Assembly: GCF_016862635.1 (NCBI RefSeq)
Contig: NZ_BONI01000078.1
Coordinates: 1-44,602, forward strand
Source of the DNA: Catellatospora coxensis
Lineage (GTDB): Bacteria; Actinomycetota; Actinomycetes; Mycobacteriales; Micromonosporaceae
Direction: 5' to 3'
Length of the DNA: 44,602 nucleotides
The notes below the pieces were generated by a model. The model was not told the origin of the DNA. It made no database searches and saw only the letters and a program-made list of their open reading frames with translations. Of this stretch, positions 1-6,155 are shown in pieces. The first letter of the stretch is position 1. Each line of letters starts with the position of its first letter. The position numbers were made by a program, and so were the translations under genes.

Positions 1-123
1 AGCCTCTGAGACTGCCGCCGCAAGGAGATCACCACTCGCCACGGGTACTACCCGAGAAGCGTTGGCACACAAGGGGCAGGGCCGAATGCGGCACGTCCAC
101 ATCAGACCGGTATTGTCAAGACC

Positions 124-657
124 ATGAAGCTTAACGATATTATCAAGATCGTCCTTGATTCTGTTCCGTCCGACTGGGCGATCCTGAACGGCCCCATCGG
201 CCTTCAGACCTTGGCCGAGGTCGAGATCCGCGAGAACGGCCAGTACCAGCACCGCGTCGAGGTCCATGAGCACCACTCTCGCTGGGTCCTGCGGGAGGAC
301 GTGCAGATCGGGCTCGCTTTCGGGCTGCCCGCGCGTGACGGCCTGCGTTTCGAGGGCCTGGACGGAAAGTTCGTGCACCCGGAGATCAGCAGCGCCTACG
401 CCTCGATTCTCTTCAACGGCCAGCCCGTCCACCAGGTCGAGCTCCTCATTGTTGACGGCGGTAGGGTGCGTCTTCCGATGCTGGACTACTTGACCTCCCC
501 GGTCATGGGTCCCCACGGCGTCGAGGTGTTCGGCCTTTCTGCCACGACCCAGGAGTCCAAGATCGCCCAGCTTGTCGACGGTCTCAGCACAGGTGCTTCG
601 GAGTTCGACGAGTACATGGAGCGGACCGCGATCGTCGTCGTACCGGACGAGGCGTAA
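124..657 (+). CDS. hypothetical protein, likely cargo of an integrated element
   Basis: This 177-residue protein is not recognised. It starts MKLNDIIKIV, has no signal peptide or membrane segment, and looks like a soluble mixed alpha/beta protein with an acidic C-terminus ending VVVPDEA. No clear Shine-Dalgarno precedes the ATG; a TATTGT nine bases upstream could be a -10 box for near-leaderless transcription. The first codons are more AT-rich than those of neighbouring genes. It lies on the element side of the tRNA-Gly fragment at 804, so I infer it belongs to an integrated element rather than to the conserved chromosome. No function is proposed. The frame is open over its full length and is the best coding candidate here. 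Confidence 0.6.
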   Translation: MKLNDIIKIVLDSVPSDWAILNGPIGLQTLAEVEIRENGQYQHRVEVHEHHSRWVLREDVQIGLAFGLPARDGLRFEGLDGKFVHPEISSAYASILFNGQPVHQVELLIVDGGRVRLPMLDYLTSPVMGPHGVEVFGLSATTQESKIAQLVDGLSTGASEFDEYMERTAIVVVPDEA

Positions 658-690
658 CCACCGCGCGTACGCTCGTCGCTCATTGCGGAC

Positions 691-720
691 GTGCCAGTAG
701 CGTGCCAGAGCACGGTGCCA
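691..720 (+). repeat. three GTGCCA direct repeats next to the att-like site
   Basis: GTGCCA occurs at 691-696, 702-707 and 715-720, about one helical turn apart, roughly 85-110 bases before the tRNA fragment. Regularly spaced short direct repeats beside an attachment site can be arm-type integrase or excisionase sites. That reading is inference; chance in GC-rich DNA is possible. Confidence 0.3.
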
Positions 721-803
721 CCGACGGTCACGTGCGGGCAGCAGAAGCGGTCCTCCCCGGTCGGGGTGGCAGGCGTTTCGGGCAAGCCGACCACGATCGG
801 GCG

Positions 804-849
804 GTCTTCCAAACTGACTACGCGAGTTCGATTCTCGTCGCCCGCTCCA
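804..849 (+). other. 3' fragment of tRNA-Gly(TCC), probable attachment site
   Basis: The stretch reads as the 3' part of a tRNA. The anticodon loop CTTCCAA (806-812, anticodon TCC) is followed by a T-arm with stem GCGAG (822-826), loop TTCGATT and stem CTCGT (834-838). The acceptor strand CGCCCGC (839-845), discriminator T and encoded CCA (847-849) complete it. No D-arm or 5' acceptor strand lies upstream, and the anticodon stem pairs only partly, so it is not a complete tRNA gene. Tyrosine-recombinase elements that insert into tRNA 3' ends leave exactly such a displaced fragment at one end. The intact tRNA-Gly would then lie to the left of the window, in the same orientation. Confidence 0.75.
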
Positions 850-852
850 CAC

Positions 853-886
853 ACGAAGGCCCAGGTGCTCGCACCCGGGCCTTCGT
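853..886 (+). terminator. hairpin terminator of the original tRNA-Gly
   Basis: ACGAAGGCCC (853-862) pairs perfectly with GGGCCTTCGT (877-886), and GGTGC/GCACC extends the stem inwards to a tight loop. It starts four bases after the tRNA CCA, as expected for the native tRNA terminator, which marks the right-hand side as original chromosome. Confidence 0.6.
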
Positions 887-901
887 CGTGCCGGAGCACG
901 G

Positions 902-1324
902 TCACGCGGCCGGCGGGCCGTCGTCGGCCACCGGACGGGAGGCGTACACGATGTCGCCGTGCCCGGCCCAGATCACCACGCCCGCGCGGTGCGCCCTGGC
1001 CCGCTCCGTGGCGGCGAGCAGGTTGCCGACCCGGAACCGGAGGTAGTCCTCCGACCGCCCCGCGGCGGCCGCCACGTCGGCCAGGTGCTTTCCGATGAGC
1101 TCGCAGTCGGCGACCAGCTCGTCGAGCCGCCCGAAGTCGACCCACACGTCCCCCTGGGACAGCCCGACCACCACCGTCGCGCCCAGGGCGCGCACCGCGG
1201 GCGAGCCCCAGAGGGTATGCCGGGTGTCGTCGTGCCCGACGAGGTCGGACTCCTCCGGCGGGGTGGTCAGGATGACGAGGTTGCCGGAATCGTTGCGCAG
1301 GTATACGTCGACCGAGATGCTCAC
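902..1324 (-). CDS. conserved hypothetical protein
   Basis: A soluble protein of about 140 residues starting VSISVDVYLRND, with no signal peptide or membrane segment. It has alternating hydrophobic strands (VVVGL, GDVWVDF, AGVVIWAGHGDIVY) and an acidic helix in the middle. I do not recognise the family. The frame stays open further upstream to 1360 through a TTG, but the protein-like region begins near the GTG at 1324; neither start has a good ribosome binding site. It is the first chromosomal gene after the tRNA fragment and reads toward it. Confidence 0.5.
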   Translation of the reverse strand: MSISVDVYLRNDSGNLVILTTPPEESDLVGHDDTRHTLWGSPAVRALGATVVVGLSQGDVWVDFGRLDELVADCELIGKHLADVAAAAGRSEDYLRFRVGNLLAATERARAHRAGVVIWAGHGDIVYASRPVADDGPPAA

Positions 1325-1444
1325 CAGCGCAGCAGACCACACCCGTGGGTAGCGCTCCAATCACGACTCACGCCATAGAGCGACGTCCGTACGGGCCGCC
1401 GTATCTGTCCGGACGGTCCATACCAGAGCCCGCCCGGCGGGCGC

Positions 1445-2050
1445 TCAGGCGTTGCAGAGACGCCGGTGGGCGTTCTCGTCGGCGGCGGCGCTGCAGCGGT
1501 ACGGCGAGCCGAGGATCTGGCGCAGGTGCTCGGTGAGCGGGATCAACTCGATCACCCCGGGGGCGAAGACCCGCACCCGGTAACCGTCGCCGACGCGGGG
1601 CAGTCCTTCGAGGCTGTCCGGCACGACCGTCGCGCCGTCGTCGCCGGTGTAGCGGAAGCCGGTGTAGACCAGATGGGGCGCGCCGGGGCTCAGGTCCAGC
1701 TTGAGCGTAGCGGTGGCCGTGCAGCGGACGGGGACGGAGATGCCGCGGCACGGACCGAGATCGATGCGCTCGGTGGCCTTGCCGTCGGGTTCGATGGTGA
1801 GCTCGGCGCCGTGCACGCGCCAGGTGCCGACGAACGGAGCGAGGCCGGGGATGACGGCCGCGGGCGTGGAGGCGGGAGTGCCGCTCGGCGTCGCCGGTGC
1901 GGCGAGCTGCGGCCCGGCCGCGACGACCGCGCCGGTCGCGTTCGCCGCCCCGCTCGTGGCGGGTTCGGCGAGCACCGCTCGGCCGAGTGCCACGCCGCCG
2001 CCGAGCAGCAGCACTGCGAGCGCCGCGGCCAGCGGATACCGCAGTCCCAC
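1445..2050 (-). CDS. secreted or membrane-anchored lipocalin-like hypothetical protein
   Basis: About 201 residues. The GTG start at 2050 is chosen because GGAGGG lies five bases upstream; a longer frame to 2089 has no such site. The N-terminus is a hydrophobic segment (YPLAAALAVLLLGGGVALG) that acts as a signal anchor or signal peptide, followed by an Ala/Pro/Thr-rich linker to about residue 65. The exported domain begins PFVGTWRVHGAELTI and looks like a small beta-barrel that may sense or bind a ligand. Three cysteines near the end (PCRG, RCTA, YRCS) plus one close to the C-terminus could form disulfides. Function unknown; no operon partner is evident. Confidence 0.6.
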   Translation of the reverse strand: MGLRYPLAAALAVLLLGGGVALGRAVLAEPATSGAANATGAVVAAGPQLAAPATPSGTPASTPAAVIPGLAPFVGTWRVHGAELTIEPDGKATERIDLGPCRGISVPVRCTATATLKLDLSPGAPHLVYTGFRYTGDDGATVVPDSLEGLPRVGDGYRVRVFAPGVIELIPLTEHLRQILGSPYRCSAAADENAHRRLCNA

Positions 2051-2131
2051 CGCGCCCTCCCCACGTTCGCACGAACTCCCCCGGGTCAATCCACCCTAGT
2101 TCCGACCGATTCGCGGCATCCGACAAACGCA

Positions 2132-2196
2132 AAGATCGCCGCTTCCGGTCCGGATCCACGGTCGAACCGCGGATCGTGACCCGAAACGGCGATCTT
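2132..2196 (-). terminator. hairpin downstream of the 2239-2823 gene
   Basis: AAGATCGCCG (2132-2141) pairs with CGGCGATCTT (2187-2196), and weaker pairing continues inward (GGATC/GATCC). On the minus strand the descending arm ends CTTTGCGTTTG. It sits in the gap between two minus-strand genes and probably ends transcription from the upstream one. Confidence 0.45.
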
Positions 2197-2238
2197 CAGT
2201 CGGCAGGCGCCCGAACGGGCGGTCTCAGCCGGGAGCGG

Positions 2239-2823
2239 TCAGCGGACGCCGCGGAGGAAGTTCCAGGCGTCGACGACCCAGTCGATGAGGCGCAGGTACT
2301 GCACGCCGGCGATGACCAGGAACAGGCCGGTCACGGCGTGCGACAGCCAGGCGCTGCGCCGGGTCCGCCCCATGAGCTTCTCCAGCACCACGCCGCCGAC
2401 CAGCCGGGACAGCGCGAACAGGCCGACCGCCACCACGAACACCAGGAACAGGGCCAGGGTGGCCGAGGCATGGTCGCTGTCGCCGCCCGCCGAGGCTGCC
2501 CACAGGCCCCAGGACACCAGCAGGAAGATCGCTCCGGCGACGCTCCACCGACCGCCCGCCTTGAGCTGGCGCATCCGCACGCCGAACGGCACGTCGGGAC
2601 GCTTGAGGTGGCCCGAGGTGACGATCTGCCCCGGCGCGAGCGTCGGCTCGAAGGAGACCGTCTGCTCCACCGGGCGCTGGGCGGGCACCGCTGCCACACC
2701 CGTCTTGAAGTCCTTCTGGCCCGGGCCGGGCTGCTGGGTCTGCAACGCCTCGGTCGGGATCTCCTGCGTACGGTCGAAGCGCAGTTCCTGCGTCGGATCG
2801 GTCCCCTCAGTCACGCCCGACAT
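2239..2823 (-). CDS. three-helix integral membrane protein, hypothetical
   Basis: About 194 residues from the ATG at 2823 (MSGVTEGTDPTQ); a longer frame to 2877 lacks a better start. The first 100 residues are polar and Gln/Pro-rich, likely cytoplasmic and disordered. Three hydrophobic segments follow: GAIFLLVSWGLWAAS, ATLALFLVFVVAVGLFAL and HAVTGLFLVIAGVQYL. Basic residues (KLMGRTRRS) lie between the second and third. Nothing catalytic is visible. I infer an inner-membrane protein of unknown role; similar short Actinobacteria-specific membrane proteins are common. The assignment as coding is firm, the function is not. Confidence 0.65.
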   Translation of the reverse strand: MSGVTEGTDPTQELRFDRTQEIPTEALQTQQPGPGQKDFKTGVAAVPAQRPVEQTVSFEPTLAPGQIVTSGHLKRPDVPFGVRMRQLKAGGRWSVAGAIFLLVSWGLWAASAGGDSDHASATLALFLVFVVAVGLFALSRLVGGVVLEKLMGRTRRSAWLSHAVTGLFLVIAGVQYLRLIDWVVDAWNFLRGVR

Positions 2824-2893
2824 GCTAGCCGCCTGGCACGACACCGCCAGCCGAGTATCGCCGCCGCCCGGGATCACCCGTTAGCCTGACGGG

Positions 2894-3124
2894 ATGCAGG
2901 AATACGAGCGCCGTCGGCACCGTGGCCGCTCCGACGACGATGACGACCACGACCTCGAACGGGGCCTGCGCGGCCTGATCGGGCCCGGTGCGTCGCAGAT
3001 CAGCCTGTCCGCGGCGCTGCGGGCGCGCGACGCCGCCCGGCCCACGGCCGACGACCTCGCCCGTGCCGAGGCCGAGCTGGAGATCGTCCGCCGTGGTTGG
3101 GTGCCGCGGGATCCGCTGCGCTGA
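2894..3124 (+). CDS. small acidic/basic hypothetical protein
   Basis: A 76-residue soluble protein. Residues 1-25 are very charged (RRRHRGRSDDDDDHD). The rest reads as two amphipathic helices (ISLSAALRARDAA and ADDLARAEAELEIVRRGW) ending in WVPRDPLR. The C-terminal pattern resembles small actinobacterial proteins of unknown function often found beside rpiB. It is divergent from the preceding membrane-protein gene and convergent with rpiB. Function not known. Confidence 0.6.
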   Translation: MQEYERRRHRGRSDDDDDHDLERGLRGLIGPGASQISLSAALRARDAARPTADDLARAEAELEIVRRGWVPRDPLR

Positions 3125-3160
3125 CGCCGCCGGAATCGCCCCGAAACAGTCGGGAATCCG

Positions 3161-3631
3161 TCAGTTGGGCAGCGGGGGGAGCTCGCCGGTCTTCTCGTAC
3201 ACGGCGACCTCCTCGATACGCCGGGCGTGCCGCTCGGCCTGCGAGAACGGGGTGCTGAGGAACGCCTCCACGATCGCGGTGGCCTCCTCCAGGGAGTGCT
3301 GGCGCGCGCCGATGCCGACGACGTTGGCGTCGTTGTGCTGGCGGCACAGGGTGGCCGTGTCGATGTTCCAGGCCAGCGCGGCGCGTACGCCCGCGATCTT
3401 GTTGGCGGCGATCTGCTCGCCGTTGCCGGAACCGCCGATCACCACGCCGAGGCTGCCCGGGTCGGTGACCACGCGGTGCCCGGCGTGCAGGCAGAACGAG
3501 GGGTAGTCGTCCTCGGCGTCGTAGGCGTGCGCGCCGACGTCGACCACGTCGTATCCCTTGGCCTGCAGCTCGGTGACCAGGTGGGCCTTCAGTTCGAAAC
3601 CGGCGTGGTCCGCCGCGAGGTAAACGCGCAT
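3161..3631 (-). CDS. rpiB: ribose-5-phosphate isomerase B
   Basis: It interconverts ribose 5-phosphate and ribulose 5-phosphate in the pentose phosphate pathway, in the cytosol. The ATG at 3631 gives MRVYLAADHAG and 156 residues, the usual family length; the open frame to 3709 adds only low-complexity residues. Visible family features are Asp8-His9 of the DHAG motif, the GGSGNGEQIAANK phosphate/anion loop with Glu72 as the expected base, and His99 in RQHNDAN. The GGSGNGEQ form, with serine where E. coli RpiB has cysteine, matches the mycobacterial type in which Glu is catalytic. It is the first gene here of the block conserved with M. tuberculosis (Rv2465c). Confidence 0.93.
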   Translation of the reverse strand: MRVYLAADHAGFELKAHLVTELQAKGYDVVDVGAHAYDAEDDYPSFCLHAGHRVVTDPGSLGVVIGGSGNGEQIAANKIAGVRAALAWNIDTATLCRQHNDANVVGIGARQHSLEEATAIVEAFLSTPFSQAERHARRIEEVAVYEKTGELPPLPN

Positions 3632-3726
3632 GGTCAAAGTCTGCCAGCCGGGCCGCGCGCCCGCGCAGCGACCCGCTCTTCCCACGACCGCGCCATAAGC
3701 ACTGCTCAACGCAAGTGGAGCGTTAA

Positions 3727-3770
3727 GAAGGGCACCTTCTACATCGCATAGCGATGTGAAGGTGCCCTTC
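3727..3770. repeat. palindromic repeat / terminator, copy 1
   Basis: A long inverted repeat: left arm 3727-3747 starting GAAGGGCACCTTC, right arm 3751-3770 ending GAAGGTGCCCTTC, with one bulged base and a three-base loop. It lies five bases beyond the stop of the DUF1015 gene and can end its transcription. Its core GGGCACCTTC...GAAGGTGCCC recurs at 36057-36099, so it is a dispersed repeat as well as a likely terminator. Confidence 0.65.
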
Positions 3771-3774
3771 CTTC

Positions 3775-4965
3775 TCAGAGTTGGGCTACGACGAGGCCGG
3801 CGCGGGCCTTGGGGGTGAACCAGGTGCTCTTGCGGGGCATCTTCTGGCGGGCCAGGTTGACCTCGACGAAGTCGTCGACGGTGACGGGGGCGATGAGGAC
3901 GGCCAGGGCGGCGCGGCCCGCGTCGACCTCGCCGGTCAGCCAGGAGGCCGGGTAGTCGCCGCCGACGTAGGTGATGCGCTTGTCGCCGGGCTCCAGGTCC
4001 AGGGCCTCGCCGAACAGGACGCGCTCGACCAGGGCGTGGTCGATGTTGTCCACGACGGAGCCGGCGGGGTCGCGGGGCAGGGTGACCGCGTAGGAGCGGC
4101 CGGCCGCGTAGAGGTGGATGACGCCGCCGGTGGCGGGCACGTCAGGGGTGCCCTCGGCGACCTGCGCGCCCGCCTTCTCCAGGCGGGTCAGCAGCTCCTC
4201 GACGGTGACGTCGAGCTTGTGCACCAGCCGGTTGTAGGGCTGGATCGCCACCGAGGCGGGCGTGGTCACCACGGCCAGGAAGCGCGCGAAGCCACCGGTC
4301 TGGGCGGCCAGGCTGCGGTGGTTGCCGTCGGCGACGACCAGGTCGCCGCCCCCCGCCAGCGCCACCAGCGCGTCGGCCTGCGGGCCCGCGGGCAACGGCC
4401 AGATCGCGTGGGTACGCCCCGACGGGTCCACGTCGGTCGCGGCCGGCTCGCCCGCCTGGGCGACCGCGTCGGCCAGCGCCGCGTGCAGCTCGTCGCCGCG
4501 CCCGGTCTGCAGCAGCAGCACCGGCGACAGCAGGTGCCCCAGCGCCTGGGCGAGCGCCACCCGCTCGCGCACCTTCTCCAGGAAGACGTCCTCGTTGCGG
4601 ATCACCAGGCCGGGCTCGTCGGCGCTGGTGGAGATCTGGTCGGTGTCGACCATGCACCAGAGGCCGTACGCGGCCGAGCCGTCGGGGGCGGTGATCGCGT
4701 AGAGCACCACCACGTCCTGCGCGGAGCGGTAGGCCCCGGCGTCCTTGGCCTCGGCCAGCCGCGCCACCGCGTCGGGCAGCGCGTCGGCGAAGGACTTGCC
4801 CAGGCTGTCCGGGGCCCGGTGCGGCATCTCGACGGCGAGCGCGCTACGCGGGTTGGCGGTGATGATCTCGGTGATCTCGGCGTCGTCGGCGAACTCGTCG
4901 TAGTTCTGCGCGCCGGTGGCTCCCGTGGTGAGCCAGGCCGTGTGGATCGGGTGTACGACTGTCAC
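3775..4965 (-). CDS. DUF1015 family protein
   Basis: A 396-residue soluble protein of the DUF1015 family, starting with GTG (MTVVHPIHTAWL). Family marks are the central VVADGNHRSLAA motif, a probable metal or phosphate site, and the near-C-terminal KMPRKSTWFTPK followed by a short hydrophobic end. Family members occur next to serine or sugar metabolism genes in other bacteria, but their reaction is not established to my knowledge, so no function is given. The gene is separated from the small downstream gene by about 70 bases and is followed by a palindromic terminator. Assignment to the family is by motif recognition only. Confidence 0.8.
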   Translation of the reverse strand: MTVVHPIHTAWLTTGATGAQNYDEFADDAEITEIITANPRSALAVEMPHRAPDSLGKSFADALPDAVARLAEAKDAGAYRSAQDVVVLYAITAPDGSAAYGLWCMVDTDQISTSADEPGLVIRNEDVFLEKVRERVALAQALGHLLSPVLLLQTGRGDELHAALADAVAQAGEPAATDVDPSGRTHAIWPLPAGPQADALVALAGGGDLVVADGNHRSLAAQTGGFARFLAVVTTPASVAIQPYNRLVHKLDVTVEELLTRLEKAGAQVAEGTPDVPATGGVIHLYAAGRSYAVTLPRDPAGSVVDNIDHALVERVLFGEALDLEPGDKRITYVGGDYPASWLTGEVDAGRAALAVLIAPVTVDDFVEVNLARQKMPRKSTWFTPKARAGLVVAQL

Positions 4966-5037
4966 GGCTGCTCACGCTACCGGCGTCCACCCGCTGGGAC
5001 GGCGTGGCCCCGTGAGGCCACGCCGTGGCGTGCAGGC

Positions 5038-5238
5038 TCAGCGGCCGGCCGTGAACCCGGCCGGCGAGGCCCCGACCAGGACCGGCTCGGCGAGGAAAGC
5101 GGCGATCTCGGCGGGCAGGTTCGGCTGCCAGGTCGCCCACCGGCTCTCCTCGACGGTGAAGCACGAGCTGCCCAGGCTGTCCGCGACGGCCTGGGCGGGT
5201 GCGTCCAGGCGCCAGGGGTCCGCGGCGACGTCCGCCAT
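5038..5238 (-). CDS. small hypothetical protein
   Basis: A 66-residue protein starting MADVAADPWRLDAPAQ. The ATG at 5238 is chosen because GGGAG lies seven bases upstream; the frame extends to 5289 without a better site. Content: two short helices around a tryptophan-rich centre (SRWATWQPNLPAEIAAFLAEPVLVGA). No signal peptide, membrane segment or cysteine pair. It sits between the DUF1015 gene and the Rv2466c-like gene on the same strand, with short gaps. Function unknown. Confidence 0.5.
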   Translation of the reverse strand: MADVAADPWRLDAPAQAVADSLGSSCFTVEESRWATWQPNLPAEIAAFLAEPVLVGASPAGFTAGR

Positions 5239-5343
5239 GTCTGTTCTCCCGACTCGTCGGTGAAGCGGTGATGTGGTCCACTTCACCAACGAGCGGGCAG
5301 GCGGAAACGGTCGCCCCGGCGTGGTCGGCCGGTCGGCCGGACC

Positions 5344-5991
5344 TCAGTCGAAGATCGGGCCGAGGTCGCGGCTGCGCTTGAGCTCGTAGAAGCCGGGGAT
5401 GCCGGCCACCAGCAGCACGCCGTCCCAGAGCCGGCCGGCGGCGTCGCCCTTCGGGGCGGGCGTCACGACGGGGCCGAAGAAGGCGATGCGCTCGCCGTCC
5501 GGGCCGGGCGCGTGGATCACGGGGGTGCCCACGTCGGTGCCGACCGGCTTCATACCCGCGTTGTGGCTCTCCACGAGCAGGTCGTCGTGCACCGTCTCGC
5601 CGGCGGCGGCGGCCAGCGCGGGGTCGAGGCCGGCGTCGGTCAGGGCGGCGGCGTACAGCTCCGGGCCCAGCTCCTGCTTGCCGAGGTGGATCCGGGTGCC
5701 CAGCGCGGTGTAGAGGTCGCGCAGCACGTGGTCGCCGTACTTGCGGGCGGCCGCGATGCAGACGCGCACCGGGCCCCAGCCCTTCTCCATCAGGGCCTGG
5801 TACTGCTCCGGCACGTCGCGGCCCTGGTTGAGCACGGACAGGCTCATCACGTGGAAGTCCACCTTCACCGGGCGGACCTTCTCGACCTCCAGCAGCCAGC
5901 GGGAGGTCATCCACGCCCAGGGGCAGATCGGGTCGAACCACATGCCGACCGAGGAGGGGGATTCGCTTACAGGGGTCATGTGGTGAATCAT
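5344..5991 (-). CDS. Rv2466c-like DsbA-fold oxidoreductase (CPWA variant)
   Basis: 215 residues of the thioredoxin-fold DsbA/2-hydroxychromene isomerase superfamily, closest by eye to mycobacterial Rv2466c, a mycothiol-dependent reductase. Shared stretches are WFDPICPWAWMTSRW, HVMSLSVLN, GWGPVRV, VGTPVIH and the FFGPV strand. The active site reads Cys23-Pro-Trp-Ala26, whereas Rv2466c has CPWC, so only the nucleophilic cysteine is present and a monothiol mechanism would be needed. Start 5991 or 5979 (MTPVSES) are both possible; neither has an ideal ribosome site. It is divergent from pepN, the same arrangement as Rv2466c-Rv2467. Confidence 0.82.
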   Translation of the reverse strand: MIHHMTPVSESPSSVGMWFDPICPWAWMTSRWLLEVEKVRPVKVDFHVMSLSVLNQGRDVPEQYQALMEKGWGPVRVCIAAARKYGDHVLRDLYTALGTRIHLGKQELGPELYAAALTDAGLDPALAAAAGETVHDDLLVESHNAGMKPVGTDVGTPVIHAPGPDGERIAFFGPVVTPAPKGDAAGRLWDGVLLVAGIPGFYELKRSRDLGPIFD

Positions 5992-6155
5992 GACGCGGCG
6001 GTTTCACTCCGGCGCGTGACCTTAGCCACGCCTCTACGCCACAATGTGAAACAGTTACTTCGCGCCCTCACCCGGGACGTGATGAAAGACTGCTCTGGGC
6101 AGCGCCACTGCCCCCCATGCTGCTCACGACCGCAGCCGACAGGAGTTAACACGCC

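Noticed and set aside
486..1364. A long minus-strand frame containing GAGDENRTRVVSLEDRP
   Set aside because: This peptide is the antisense translation of the tRNA-Gly fragment, a known artefact of tRNA genes; the real features are the fragment and the 902-1324 gene.
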